DNA of 64,000 nt from Hericium rajendrae (Eukaryota; Basidiomycota; Agaricomycetes; Russulales; Hericiaceae), in assembly GCA_033439255.1 (NCBI GenBank), contig CM065878.1, positions 4,774,001 through 4,838,000 of the forward strand, written 5' to 3'. Under the pieces are notes generated by a model that ran no database searches, was not told the DNA's origin, and worked only from the letters and a program-made list of their open reading frames with translations. Position 1 is the first letter of the stretch; every line of letters starts with the position of its first letter. This document shows positions 10,963 through 23,337 of the stretch, one piece after another. The translations under genes and the position numbers were made by a program.

Positions 10963-13886
10963 ATGGCTATCATTTGTGCTGAATGCGGCGTCAATTTCCC
11001 CAGACTAGAGCAAGGGCCGTGTAACAAATGCGTCAAGCTTAATGGTGCGGGCGATGATGCCGCACGGCAGGCTATCGAGGTAAGTGAGTTGTGGGATTGG
11101 TTATCTTGGCACTCACTGTGTCTGCGTAGGGGCTACCTCAGTGCACTGCCTGCGGTGTCGTATACAAGTATCTTCGTGTACCGACATGCGGATCTTGTTC
11201 TGCAAATAGTGATGCTGGGAAGGGCACTCGGAACATCAGTGGTATGTGGCAGTCCTTCATGTCACCGATATATTCTGACTGATCTGTTTACTCGACTAAG
11301 TAGCCAGTCGTCCCGTCCCTCCTGTGGTTAATAGTCCGCTAAGGAAAGCTTCTCACCAATCGACTTCAATCGGAAGCGCGGTGCAGCTGATATCCCTCAT
11401 GTCGTCCGACCAAGAGCCATCCGATGAGTCGGACATCGAGCTAGTAGATGATTCTCAAGCGAGCAGGAGCAGGAACAGGCTCGACAACCGGATTGCGGCA
11501 CTCAAGAAATCGGCAGTGGCCACACGCTTGGTGAAGCCATCACAAGCTATGCCGGTTGCCTCATCAACATCACGAGTAGTCAAGTTGCGGCGAGACGCTT
11601 ATGTGCGTGCGAGCAAGTTGTCAACACGTAAAGCTGAGAGCCCGATCATCTTCCACTGCGAGCTGTCTTTGCAGCGCAAAGATGGGAAATTGATTGGTAC
11701 TCGTGTACCCAAGGAGATACGTGCATTCGAGGATGATCGGGTAAGTCATTGTGATATACGGGCGTATGCTGATGCTGACGCTTTCATTCTTTTTGCGTAG
11801 ACTTTTGATCAGGTTCTGGACTCTCTCATCTACACTTTTAATGAACTTGATAGCCGGTGGATGGCAGAGTCGAATAGCACAAAACTCACGAGGTATGAGT
11901 GGTTGTAGCATGTGTTTATTGCTGAATCTGACATTATTTATAGGGATCCTTCTGTGTCGTACTTCGTTTTCAAGAATGGTGCCAACATTCCATCGGATTT
12001 CTACTCGTGTACCGTCAACGACTTGTGGGACAAGGCCACCGCAATTGCCAATCAATATGTGGCAGCAAAGGATATTCAGAGTCGTATTGTGTCTGTCAGC
12101 CTTCTTATTTTCCGTGAAATACTGGTATGCTTGTTGTCACGGATCGCTCCATTTCTCTCCGCCTTCTTCTCTGCCATCAAGGCATCGCATCGGTCATGTG
12201 CTCCAACAGCCCCATCACATGTTCACTTCCTCACATGACCTGGGGCTATCCTTCACCCATGCCCTTGTTCCCCTTTGGGACATCCTATTGTTCTCCCTCC
12301 CATTGTTCTCCTTTTGGCTACCATTGTTCTCACTCTATTGTTCGACCCGTTATGGTGTCCATTGTTCTTTTCCCATTGTCGTCCCAGTACTTATAGGCTC
12401 CCTGTCGCTCGCCTATTTCCCTAGATTGTCCATTTCGTCTGTACCGTACTGTACCTCCAATACAGGTCACTGCGCTGCTAGTCGCTCTCTGCTCTCTCGC
12501 TCCCATCATCGCTGGTGACTTGGGTGGTTCTCTGCTGTCTACGACCGAGTCTTGACACTTGTCTTCGGTTTAATAATCACTTGTTCATCAGTATTGCTTT
12601 TTAGTACCCAAACAGTGATGATGAGGACGAACCTCCCTCTGGTCGAAAGACGAAAAAGCGAAAGCGTTCCAAGTCACCTTCTCCACGCCGTGTCAAGCGT
12701 GAGAAGGTTGATGTAGAGATCAAGCAAGAATCCACCGTCGAGCAGGAATCCACTGTGAAGCGGGAATCTGCTGTGAAGCAGGAGCTGCCCAATGAGAACA
12801 CGGTCACAAAATCAATCAAGCGGAGACCTGTGACAGTTGGTTCTGTGTCTTGTGCTTCATCTTCACGCATAGCTTCGGGTGGTGTGTGATCCTTTTCCAC
12901 TAATTGTCTAAGTGATTCAATACTTATTTCTATACTAGCATTGCAGAAGTCCTTGAAGACTGTTCATTTAACATCTTCATTTGCATTTCTCCGTCACACT
13001 TGTTCGGTTCAGGGAACAACATTTGTTATATCCTGCGATGAGATGGTGACTACTGGCAAACTGGGCATGTTTGTGAATATGTCAGATGTTTTAAAAAACA
13101 TCTCTCGGGTACGTATAGCTTACTTCATTCCTCTAATGCTATCGAGTTATATCTAATTGTGTATTTTAGCTGAGCACCGAGAAGGATGGTGATGTCATAT
13201 CTCAATGTCTTGCACGTCGTCTTCAGTCATCCGATGTTGGACAACTTTCTTCAGCAGAGGAAATAGCTGCTGGTGAAGCAGAGCTTATTCGAGCAGCTCG
13301 GCTTGAACAGATTATTGCTGCTTTTCATGGACATGCTCGTGACGAAGGAGTTGCATTATCAAGTAAGTTTTAGTATGAGTGGATATATTCAAGATTAACT
13401 TTGTGTTATTTTTAAGAAACCATTGTAACTCCTGATATATTTCTTGCAACTCAGCATCCAGCAACTCGTTCCTCTCAATGTTATGTTTGTCAGACGTGGA
13501 TTCCATTGGAGCATATTCATGTTTCAAAGCCAGAAACAGATGATTATAATCTCTTAGGAGCATTGTCTCACTGGTCTTTGACAAACACAGATATGCAGTT
13601 TGTTTTTACTTGTTTTAAAGGTATTGTTAAATATTGATATAAGTTGAACTGAACTGATATATTTTTAAAGTTGCTCAATATGAGGAAAACAGTCTTTTGA
13701 TTTTTTTTCCTGTTTCACATAGGTATTTCATTTTTTCTTATGTAACTCATTTTTATACTAAGATTTTGTAGTACATCTTATGATTCAGGACTTGGTGATC
13801 AAGGTTCTGCTGGGATTGAGCAATTTATAAGCTCACACCAGTGTTCTGATGTTTGCCAGAATCTTGGATTTGCATCCTTGACTTGA
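10963..13886 (+). CDS. Alpha-kinase-like protein (MHCK/EF2K type)
   Basis: Multi-exon gene beginning M-A-I-I-C-A-E-C-G. Two CxxC..CxxC zinc-ribbon-like motifs (C-A-E-C / C-N-K-C and C-T-A-C / C-G-S-C) precede an acidic/Ser linker and a Lys-rich region (12605-12890). The C-terminal part resembles the alpha-kinase fold: A-L-S-H-W-S-L-T-N-T at about 13560-13590, and the closing G-L-G-D-Q-G-S-A-G-I-E-Q-F ... H-Q-C-S-D-V-C-Q-N-L-G that matches the zinc-binding end of alpha-kinases. The position where the family has T-D-x-Q-G reads T-C-F-K-G, so the key Asp may be missing and activity is doubtful. A solo LTR sits inside one intron (donor at 12125, acceptor ending 12604). Base composition drifts AT-rich along the gene. 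Exact joins in the 3' half are uncertain. Confidence 0.55.
12135..12557 (+). mobile_element. Solo LTR, copy A
   Basis: A 423-bp element runs from TGTCACGG to CTTGACA and is flanked by the perfect 5-bp duplication CTTGT. Only one LTR is present, with no internal retroelement sequence. It lies in an intron of the alpha-kinase-like gene. Of the visible copies it is the least altered by C-to-T change, so it is likely the youngest. Confidence 0.85.
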
Positions 13887-14396
13887 AGTTATTTTTAGAT
13901 TTTTTTTAACTCAATCTTTCAATTTTAAACTCTAACACATCACAAAAGCACTTCACTGGTATATCCTGATACCCTAACATTCATGCACATGCCATTTGAT
14001 ACTTATCATTACCATCATCATCATCATTACCATCATTATCATAAACCTAAAAGATTTATTTATTTAGCTTTCAATTTTAATAATAAATTAATTTGTTCAT
14101 GTATTGATTTTGTGAAGTTATAAGGCTATTATATAATAGATAAATCAGAATTAAAAAATATTTCAATCTAAGCTAATTATTGCAAAAGCTAAATTGAGCT
14201 TATAAAATAGAAGCTTTTGTAAACACTCATTCAGACAGACAGAGCAAGACAATTGAGTGATCTAGCTTAGCTACTGCTCATAGACAGAAGATTAGGATGT
14301 GTAAGAATAGAATTTTTATGTTCCTTCATCCCTTCCTTCTGTCTTGTGTTACTATATTATAACTGACTTTTTTTATATTTCTCCATTTCTTGCATG
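13887..14396. other. AT-rich non-coding DNA
   Basis: No gene seen. It contains a short ATC-type microsatellite near 14005-14040 and low-complexity AT tracts. Confidence 0.5.
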
Positions 14397-14783
14397 TGTC
14401 AAGACTCAGTCATAGATAGTAGTGAACTATCCAAGTCATCAACAATGATGAGAATGAGAGAGCAGAGAGTGACAAGTAGTACAGTGATTTAGATGTCTTG
14501 AAGAAATAGTACTGTACAGACAAAATAGACAATCTAGAAAAATAGATGAGTAACGAGAAGCCTATAAGTACTGAGATAACAATGAAAAAAGAACAATGGA
14601 CATCATAATAAGTTGAACAATAGAGTAAAAATAATGGTAGTCAAATAGAAAACAATGAGATGGAGAACAATAGGATGTTTCAAAAGAAAATAATGGTATG
14701 AGTAAAGAATAGCCTCAAGTTATGTGAAGAAGTGAACATGTAATGGAGCAGCTGAGTACATGATCAATGCAATGCCTTGATGT
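14397..14783 (-). mobile_element. Solo LTR fragment, copy B
   Basis: Same LTR family as 12135-12557 in reverse orientation. It begins TGTCAAGAC (the family's 3' end reversed) and stops short of the other terminus near CTTGATG. It is strongly C-to-T/G-to-A changed relative to copy A, so it is older. Confidence 0.7.
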
Positions 14784-15491
14784 AGGGTTCACAGCATCTG
14801 ATTGACCTGCTATCAGACAGTGTCAGACATTATCAGATGTTCTCAGATAGCTGCAGATAATTTTTAGATATTTGACCTCCAGATTTGAAAAATTTCTCAG
14901 ATCAGACACTCTCAGATTTAGAAAATTTTAGACATCAGAGATTTTGTTATATCTATTAGTTAGAGATTAAATACTTTTATATCTAACAATAAATGTTTCT
15001 ACTTGAATGTGAAAGTTTGATCAGATATTTGCCTGTTGAGATTGCTTTCAGATGGATCAGGTCAATCAGGAGCTGTCAGTAGGGTTAGAAATTGTCAGGT
15101 CAAGCAGAAAGTTGTCAACCTTCCTGATGCATGCCCACTCTGGTGTGAGATGGCAAGTGTCCGTAGATGTATACTGGTGAAGGAGCACACTTAGTCAGAG
15201 GATGGGCACATGTGCATATATATGCATACATAAAAGTTGCACTATTTCAGCTATACTTGCAGGTAGAAATGTATATAGGTAAGCATGCATTGGCTTGAAC
15301 ATCTGATAAATATACAGGTGTTACATAGCTCTATAAGTTCTACATAATTTTCTTAGGCCTATAGCAATGTCTATTTCTATTAGCCCTACATAGCTATAGT
15401 GAGATGCTATATAGTGCTATGTAGCATAAGAAAGTTGCTATATAGTGCTATAAGAACTATGATGATCACTTATAAAGCTATGATAAAATAC
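14784..15491. other. TCAGA-rich and ATAGC-rich non-coding DNA
   Basis: No gene. 14800-15080 is dense in TCAGA/CAGAT words like 18166-18850. 15330-15480 holds repeated CTATAG/ATAGC words, also seen at 24970-25160, suggesting decayed copies of a shared repeat. Confidence 0.4.
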
Positions 15492-15663
15492 CACTAGAGG
15501 CATTAATGGATTTTGGCCTGGCTGTTATGTCACCAACAAGGGTTTGTACGAACTTATTTCAGCCATCTCTTTATCTGCAGACAAAGAGATGGCTGAAATA
15601 AGTTTGCACAAACTCACTTCAGTGACTTAACAGCTAGGCCAAAAATGGCTAATACCCCAAGTG
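15492..15663. mobile_element. Foldback CACTA-type MITE
   Basis: A 172-bp element is almost entirely one long inverted repeat. It starts CACTAGAGGC, ends ..CCAAGTG, and is flanked by TAC on both sides (15489-15491 and 15664-15666). Terminal CACT plus a 3-bp duplication fits the CACTA/CMC superfamily. It has no coding capacity. Confidence 0.7.
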
Positions 15664-15766
15664 TACCTAGCAGTGAAGGCTAGCTAATTTATTATAATTA
15701 TGTTGATAAATATAGAAACAGTACTTTACTTGAGCTATAACATGTATTGTTTCACTCTCTAGTCTT

Positions 15767-15912
15767 ATGTCTATTTTTCATACTGATAGTCATTTAATCT
15801 ACAGATCTCATATAATGTTGTCAGATTTACATATCCTAAATGTCTATTTCTCATACTGATAGTCATTTAATCTATGGATCCTATATAATGTTGTCAGATC
15901 TACATATCCTGT
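15767..15912 (+). repeat. 73-bp direct duplication
   Basis: Two adjacent copies start ATGTCTATTT (15767 and 15840) and end near CATATCCT, with a few transitions between them. No other copies were noticed. Confidence 0.65.
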
Positions 15913-16776
15913 CTTCATCATAGTAATCTTGACCTTCTATATATACCTGCTCTCAATAGGTATGCTATAAAATCTTGCAAGTAGCAGAATCTTTCAATAA
16001 ATATTACAGCATATTATGCAATCAAAATTTAACATTAGCCAAAAGGCAAACAAGATATTAGGATAAAATGTCCACAATTACACAGAATATATTCTAAATC
16101 AGGCTACACTAGCTTCCTTCTTTAGAATGTCCACAAAATTATTATCATCTAAATTGTAGGCATCATAATCTGCTTTACATGGGGCTCGGCTAGCAATCCT
16201 TCTAAACAACACATAAGATAGATGTTAAGTATTAGTCTACAACTTGGTCTGCAGTTGAGCAAACTATGTCAGTGCTTTCTTCTGATACTTCTTGAGGTCA
16301 GCTATATGCTTTTGGAAGATATCAGCATAATCCTGTATAATGAACATATTGCCAATTGGTAAATATACTCCACTGTCATAATCGAGCAGAGTTAAGCTTC
16401 TATCATGCAGATCACTACAGCAGATATCACCTAAGCTAGATAGTCTTTATCTCAAGGTTACTCAATGTTCTTAAGGGGATAGTGGTTAAGGAGCATAAAC
16501 TACATACATGTAATGCCACATGATGCAATAGCATTGTAAAACAATAGCATTGTAAGACAATATGGAATCAAAAAAATCAAAATCAAAAAAAATCAAAAAA
16601 AAAATACATTCAACCTATAGAACATGTTAGAATAATACACCACAAGAGATAAAGGTACTTGTCACATTGACAACAAGAGCAATAAGTAGAATTGAACATA
16701 GGTTAAAATGATGACTGTATTTTCCAGCATCCTCTGTGGACTTGCGCTTGAACTATTGATTAACAATGACTATTGC
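15913..16776. other. AT-rich non-coding DNA
   Basis: No gene seen. Contains an A-rich run at 16570-16605 and no long open frame. Confidence 0.45.
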
Positions 16777-17199
16777 TGTCACAGATCACTCCATTTCTCT
16801 CTGTCTTCTTCTCTGCCATCAAGACATTGCATCGGTCATGTGCTCCAGCTGCTCCATCACATGTTTACTTTCTCACATGACCTGAGGCTATCCTTCACCT
16901 ATGCCCTTATTCTCCTTTGGGACATCTTATTGTTTTCCCTTTTATTGTTCTCTATTTGGCCACCATTGTTTTCACTTGATTGTTCAACCCATTATGGTGT
17001 TCATTATTCTTTTTTCATTGTCATCCAAGTACTTATAGGCTCCCTGTCACTTGCCTATTTCCCTAGATTGTCTATTTTGTCTGTATCGTACTGTACCTTC
17101 AATACAGGTCACTGCACTGTTAATCGCTCTCTGCTCTCTTGCTCCCATCATTGCTGGTGACTTGGATGGTTCTTTGCTGTCTACAACCAAGTCTTGACA
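16777..17199 (+). mobile_element. Solo LTR, copy C
   Basis: 423 bp, the same length and orientation as copy A, from TGTCACAG to CTTGACA. The flanks ATTGC/ATTGT are a 5-bp duplication with one C-to-T difference. Differences from copy A are mostly C-to-T, as expected from deaminated methyl-CpG. Confidence 0.8.
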
Positions 17200-18165
17200 A
17201 TTGTCAGGATTGAGTTTTCAAACATGCTCTTGCACTGTGACAGGGTACTGCAGACAGGCCGGCAAGGCCAGAAAGCTGCATCATACGAGAAAGGGAAGAG
17301 TCTTCGTCAGGCATTTGGAAGTTAGTGAAGCAGAGTTAGAAACATATTTAGCTATTGCATGTACACTAGAGTCAATCATCTTCTTGAATCATCATCTTCT
17401 TGACTTAGTCTCTCAGACCTCGGACCCTCATCTCTGTTCTTTGTCTTAGTTCCTTGTTTCTCTTTTCTTCTTTTTTCTCCTCCTCTTTCTCTCTCTCTCG
17501 CTTGTGCTATGCGAACTCTCTTTTGAAGGTAAGACTTCATTTTCTGTCCCTTCATGCGAGCCACATCACGAAAGGTTGCCTTTGAGGCATGCTCGACTAT
17601 TGACGTGCAGACACTCATCTCAGGCTCAGTTCATACTGTTCCCCTCAGGCTCCTTCCCTTCCCTCCTCCAGACTCCCGAAAGGTTTTCCTTGGAGAGGCC
17701 CTTCGTCAGTCCAGTCCTCTCAACACCAGCCTACTTCGAGCCGCGAGGTGTTACCCCTTACATAGCGACTCTAGCATTACATGCACTTTGCAAAATTTAG
17801 AACCATGTAGCATAATAACAAGAAGCATACAGACCTTTTTGGTATCTACAAAGTAGAAGGCACCATTGATGCAACCCTTTGCACACCTTGCAACAGTATC
17901 ATCCACTCCCCTTCACCTTGTCCGTCCCACCCAGCTTTGCCTTAGCTGCACCAAATCTGCCTGCATTAGGAAATGAGGAATCTTCTGACTAGTCTGATTG
18001 TCTGACTTTTGTCTGAGAGTTCTGAACAGGTGTAAGGACTGACTCAGATTGGTGTGCCACAATGTAACGCCTACGCCAAAAGGGCGCAATGTCAAGCTTG
18101 GCTTGACATCTGGCACACGGTATATATACACTTCTAAGTCATGAAGGACCAATTCATGACAACAG
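17200..18165. other. Non-coding repeat-derived DNA
   Basis: No gene supported. It includes a CT-rich tract (17460-17510) and a short GC-richer patch (17520-17760) that stands out from the CpG-poor surroundings. TGTAACGCC near 18064 looks like the start of another LTR, but no partner end or duplication could be placed. Confidence 0.35.
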
Positions 18166-18850
18166 GTCCATTTGTCTGACTCACATATAAATAAAATAGT
18201 GTGTAGATCATTTTGTAAAATCAGAAGAATATCAGATATAAGCAGACCTATTAGATTCTTAAAAATCTATCAGATTAAGGTAATTTTGTCAGACATTCAA
18301 TAAATGTCAGATTATTACTACTTTTCAGATAGAGTCAGATAGGTCTCTATCATCCAGATGTTCTCAAATATATCAGATTCTTATACATCTGTCAGATGAA
18401 GGTAAATTTGTCAGACATTCAATCAATGTCAGACTATTGCTACTTTTCAGACAAAGTCAGGTAGATCTCTATCATCCAGATTTTTTCAGACATGTCAGAA
18501 TCTTAAGAATCTATCAGATGAAGATCATTTTGTTAGACATTTAATAAATGTCAAACAATTGCTACTTTTTAGACAGAGTCAGATAGGTCTCTATTATTCT
18601 GATATATGCCAGACCTTTGAACTTTGGTCAGACATTATTAAGTCTTTCAGAGATTGAATTAAAGTCAAACAAGTCCTTATCATTTAGGTCCTTTTAAACA
18701 CATAAGACTTATGAACTTGTTTCAGACATGAGTGATCTTATCAGACATTAAATGAGAATCAGACAGTAGCTATTTATCAAACAAAGTCAGATAGATCTTT
18801 AGACACATCAGACATCTAAATTTTTATCAGATATTTACAGTCGTTTCAGA
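18166..18850 (+). repeat. 122-bp tandem repeat
   Basis: The marker GTCAGACATTCAAT recurs at 18288, 18410 and (as GTTAGACATTTAAT) 18532, an exact 122-bp period. More diverged copies extend on both sides. The repeat is rich in TCAGA words and nearly free of CpG. Confidence 0.7.
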
Positions 18851-19039
18851 CTTAAAGATCAGAAAGTGAACCTAACCCACACAGAAATCAAATCTAAGCT
18901 TAAATCTAGATCTGAATGGAAATCAGACTTTGATTTTAAATTGGACTTGAGCTTAATCTAAACTCAAGCTGAGCACTCACAACAGCTTTGCAAAGTTTAA
19001 ATTTTAACATTCATAAATTGACAATTTGTCATGATAATC

Positions 19040-19519
19040 AAAGGTCCACGCATCTGTAGGACCCGAAACATTCTTGTTTCAGACTCCACAGCCTGCGCAA
19101 GCAGGTAAATACAAAAACTAAAGGTCTGCACATCTGTAGGGCCTGAAATGTTATCGTTTCAGGCTCCACAGCCTGTGTGGGCAGGTGGATATAAAAATAG
19201 AAGGCCCGTGCATCTGTAGGGCCTGAAACGATAATGTTTTGGGCCTCACAGCCTGTGTGGGCTGGTAGACACACTAATCAAAGGCCCACGCATCTGTAGG
19301 GCCCAAAATGTTCTCATTTTGGGCTCCACAGCCTGTATGAGCAGGTAGATACAAAAATAGAAGGTCCATGCATCTGTGGGGCTCAAAATGAGAACATTTC
19401 AGGCACTACAGCTTGCGCAGGCAGGTAAACACAATAGCCAAAGGCCCATGCACCTGTGGGGCCTGAAATGCACATATTTCAGACTCAGCAGCCTGCGTGG
19501 GCAGCAAGTGAATAGAAAG
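19040..19519 (+). repeat. 80-bp minisatellite, six copies
   Basis: Units begin AAGG-CCC/TCC at 19040, 19120, 19200, 19280, 19360 and 19440, a strict 80-bp period. Each has CATCTGTAGGGCC, a small inverted repeat of the GAAACG..CGTTTC kind, CACAGCCTG and GGCAGGT. Copies differ mainly by transitions. Confidence 0.85.
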
Positions 19520-19898
19520 GCATAAAAAAAGGGCACTTACCAGAGATGGGGGGTGTGGGATTGTGCTCGGCCTTCAACTCATTCCTCCGACCAAGCACGA
19601 CACGTGCGAGGTGTGGACGCTGCATGGGTCCATGCAGATCCATTCGCGAGATGGTCATAGCATGCAGGCATGCACTGAACATGGGGCAGAGGAGGGTGGA
19701 GGGAGAGAGAGAGGTGTTGCGTGCACAGAACACAGGCAATGAAGATGTCATGTTAGCACAATCAACGATAAGGTAATTTTTTTTTTTACTTACCTTTGAG
19801 TTCTTAGACGTTTGAGGCCATGCACGTCCATGCAAGGCCTATCGTGCAATGGCTGATGCAACGGATAGGGTGGAGAGGTTGATGTCAATGAGGAAACG

Positions 19899-19930
19899 AG
19901 AAGTACTGCTCAATAACGAGCAGTACTTCT
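19899..19930. repeat. Hairpin repeat, copy 1
   Basis: Perfect 13-bp arms AGAAGTACTGCTC and complement around a 6-nt loop. Confidence 0.7.
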
Positions 19931-20257
19931 AACTTTAACACAAAGAATACTAGAATAACAGTTTTTTTGCTCACCTTAGTGCCTTCAGCCTCGACCAAGC
20001 CCCTTTTACTTTCTAAGCCATCTCTCCAGCCTTCAAGAACATGAGTGCTGGTGGGATCATGCACGATACGCACAGTCACACGCGAAGTGTGGGTGCTGTG
20101 CAGGGATGTGCAAAGCTTGGGCTGGGTGCCAAGGGTGCAGAATGGGACATGTACAGAGAACTAGGGAGGGAGAGATGGTATATGTGGCAAGGGACACGAG
20201 AGAGTGAGAGAGGCAATGAAAGGGGGTGGGACTTGAGGCTGAGGTAGAATAGACAAC

Positions 20258-20291
20258 GAGAGTACTGCTCAGAAAACAAGCAGTACTCCTC
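20258..20291. repeat. Hairpin repeat, copy 2
   Basis: GAGAGTACTGCT and AGCAGTACTCC arms around a roughly 8-10 nt loop. It lies 359 bp after copy 1 in a related module. Confidence 0.6.
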
Positions 20292-20694
20292 AAGTTAGCA
20301 TGATAAACAATATGATAATGAGATTTTAACTCACCTATGCCTCAAACAAACCCCTCCAGCCCTTAATCTGTCCCTCTGGCCTTGAATCCATCTGAAGAAG
20401 GATGGGGAGAGGCGTTCAAATGCAAGGATGTAAATATGATTGACTTCAACATTCAACGAACGTTGTGCCAGCAGCCACCGGCCCAGTCGGCAATCCCCGG
20501 GAACACGTGTCGACTTCAACGTGTTGACATTCAATGTTCAACTCATCTTCTCCCCTCCATGCCTCCTCTTCCAAACTCTTTCACTGTTTGTTTCCTTTCT
20601 CGTTCTTTTCGAAACATGCTCTGCACAGGCTTAACAGGGTTTTAAAGTATTATGGTGAGTAGCACTCGTTCATTCGTGTTGTCATGTACTAACT

Positions 20695-20728
20695 AAGAGA
20701 GTATCACTCAATTTCGAGCAATACTCTT
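20695..20728. repeat. Hairpin repeat, copy 3
   Basis: AAGAGAGTATCACTC and GAGCAATACTCTT arms. The mismatches are where CpG has become TpG or CpA compared with copy 4. Confidence 0.6.
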
Positions 20729-21064
20729 CATACTCTTCATTCTCTCCCCTCCACACATCTGTCGGCCCTCGTCTTCACTGCTGTCCTCTCTCCGCATTCT
20801 TGCCATCCATCTTGCATCCTTGCCATGTTACTAGGGCCCAACATGGCATGCATGGCCTCAACAGCACCACCATGTGCAGGTGTTGAGAGGCACTTTTGAG
20901 CATCTATTGAGGCTCTTGGCTAGGATTTGGAGCCATACAAGGGTGTACAAAGGTCAACAAGCCTATTATTTTAGGCTCAGTCATGGGTCACAGGGGCCAG
21001 TGAGCCTAATGAGCCAAATGAGCCTATGAACATTTCAGTTACACTCAGGCCTCCATGAGCCTAC

Positions 21065-22847
21065 AACCAAAATGGTACAGTATTGCCCAGAGCATCAATG
21101 AGTTCCATTTTGTGCTTGATTGCAGTGACTTGCAGCACCTTTCGAAGCTTGAGAAGATGATCAAATGAAGCATAGTAGCCTGTTCATCGTGTAATGACAG
21201 GCATAATTAAGCTCCATTCTTTCCCATCCAGCATCTCTTTCTGTTCCTTTCAAAAGATTCTCAATGCATATGAGTGGTTGTTGAACCACTTCACGACCTC
21301 AACAGCAGAGTCAATGACTTCTGCAACTTTCTTATTTGCATGGACATAGTCACCAAGGATGAGGCAAATCTGAAAGAACAAGTCAGATGACTATGGATGG
21401 ATTAGATGGAACTCAGATGGATGCTGCAAACCTGATGAGCCCAACAGTCAATGATCAGAAGATTGGGATGCTGCCCCAGCATGTCCAGTTGTACTTTTCT
21501 CTCATCTCTTGTTGCATTGCCTGCTATGCTGATGCACCGCAGGCCAATTGTGTCCATTAAGTACTCATACTCAGCTACCATCAGAGAATACAAATTTGCA
21601 CCTGTTTTGTGCAGTGCCAACATGTCATGAATATTGGTGACATGTGCCTGAGAAGTATGTGCCACTATAGTTAACATCCATCCTCAATGAGTATTAAATT
21701 GTAGGAACACATACCTGACAAGGGATGGTGTATATGAAAGCAAGTAGGTGATGCTTCGCTATATCCTTGTAGCCATCACTCTGTATCATTGCATACTGAC
21801 CTCTTTCACTTTCTTGCAGCTCGCCTTCCATCTTGACCACTTGACGTGTCAAAATTTTACCAGAGAAAGTCTTTCAGTCTGGCAAAGTTGCTCCCAGAAG
21901 GAAGTCACGGAACAGCTTCTTGACCTCTGTGTCATGTATGGTATAGAAAGCAAATCCTGCAGATACAAAGGCACAAAGGACCTGGTCTTCAAATGTCTCT
22001 TGCCTCTCCACATTGAATGAGATGGATTTTACAACAACAACAGTAAATTGTTTCTGTCTTTTTGTGCAGGCATCTATGTAGCCAGTATCACTGTCTGATC
22101 AATCGTGCTTTTTAGATGGCTTGCTGCCTCTTGTTGATGCTTGGCTGGCTGAATCCTTAGAGGCATCCACTGTCTCGACAGATCCCTTTCAGATTTTCAC
22201 CTTCACTTTGACCGAGTCTGAACAATATTCACACTGGATGAGATGGTTATTCATTACTGAAACTTTCCCTGATGTCATAAATGTCGTCTCTTCGGGCTAT
22301 ACCATGTGAGGTTAGTCAATGGTACACTACTAATCATCTGACAGACCTTCAATAATAAGAATGTCTTTAGATCTCTCTGCTTGAAGCCTTCCATCCTACA
22401 CAGCCTGCTTCTCCTAGAGCTCGAGTGTGGAGAGTTTTGCCTTCACACAGTGGTTGCAATATGCTGCCCAATGTGTATTGTTCTTGCTATACTTCTTGTC
22501 AGACTTGTAGAAGTGCTTTCAGTACCATGACTTTGGACAAACCATCAAGAAGTCACTCAAGAAGGGGGAAAGAGGCAGAAAGAGATCACAAATCTAGTCG
22601 CTGATGTACTGCATGTCATAAATTACTGATTCTGATGTATCTACATGTTTGAATTGATGGATGCCAAAGCAACCACATCAGCCAATTTGAAGTCATGCTG
22701 ATGATGAGGTGGACTGACCTGAGTCTGGCCTGACTTAGGGACTGACCATCTGACCCTCTCAAAACCCACTGTCCCAATTGACTGACTGACTGACCTCAAT
22801 TGATCGAGTCAGATCAATTGCCTTTTGACCAGTCAGTCCCATCACTG
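21065..22847 (-). mobile_element. hAT-2, decayed partial hAT copy
   Basis: The right boundary is a hAT-1-like 5' end read on the minus strand (CAGTGATGGGACTGAC; ends at 22847), with the same TCAATTGA subterminal words. Protein fragments such as A-H-V-T-N-I-H-D-M and G-I/S-I-A-G-N-A match hAT-1 residues in order, up to the F-N-N-H-S-Y-A region. The 3' half is missing. Many differences are C-to-T/G-to-A, several creating stop codons (for example the Trp of the R-W motif reads TGA), so it is inactive and has been heavily deaminated. Confidence 0.75.
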
Positions 22848-23232
22848 AATGCGAGTGAGTCAACATAGATGCGAGTGAGTCAGTATAACACATGAAAACT
22901 TACCAAAGTAACAAAAAGTGAAATCTAAAAGACAACTTAAAAGATATTAGTATTAGTATGAGCAATAAGAAAAAACAATGAAAGGTTACCTTTAAGACAA
23001 CAATGTAACCCTGCTGGTTACGACACGTGATGTTCATCTGTTGTGATGCTCTGTTTGTAGCTCATTCGACACTTCCCTTATAGTCCATGCATCTCTTCGA
23101 CACATAGACATTCCCGGTTCCTCGCATACCTGTATCTTCTCTAGTCGTTCTCGTCTCTCAATCGCATGCTTGGTTCCTTTCTGTTGTCTGAGCTCTGTTT
23201 AGTGTAGCCATCATATCGATGGCTCTTCAAAT
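22848..23232. other. Non-coding flank
   Basis: No gene seen. A GATGCGAGTGAGTCA word is duplicated at 22850 and 22870, just outside the hAT-2 end. Confidence 0.35.
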
Positions 23233-23337
23233 GAGCAAGTAAAGAATGATGACGAGCAAGTAAAGAACGACAACGAGCAAGTAAAGAATGATGATGAGCA
23301 AGTAAAGAATGATGACGAGCAAGCAAAGGACGTCGAC
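23233..23337 (+). repeat. 21-bp tandem repeat, five copies
   Basis: GAGCAAGTAAAGAATGATGAC repeats with small changes at 23233, 23254, 23275, 23296 and 23317. The period is a multiple of three and the minus strand reads L-A-R-H-H-S-L, but no gene context supports coding. Confidence 0.75.

Larger units (their letters stand above)
19520..21064. other. Repeat modules around AGTACTGCTC hairpins
   Basis: No gene supported. About 0.4-kb modules each carry a hairpin (separate entries) followed by TT..CTCACCT-like sequence and a stretch with GGCCTTCAA / GCCTCGACC words. Open frames here are short and inconsistent between modules. Confidence 0.4.

Noticed and set aside
18064-18180. Possible start of another LTR (TGTAACGCC)
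   Set aside because: No second boundary, target duplication or paired LTR could be found.
19040-19519. CRISPR-like regular repeats
   Set aside because: The 80-bp units are directly adjacent with no unique spacers, in a eukaryotic setting; this is a minisatellite.
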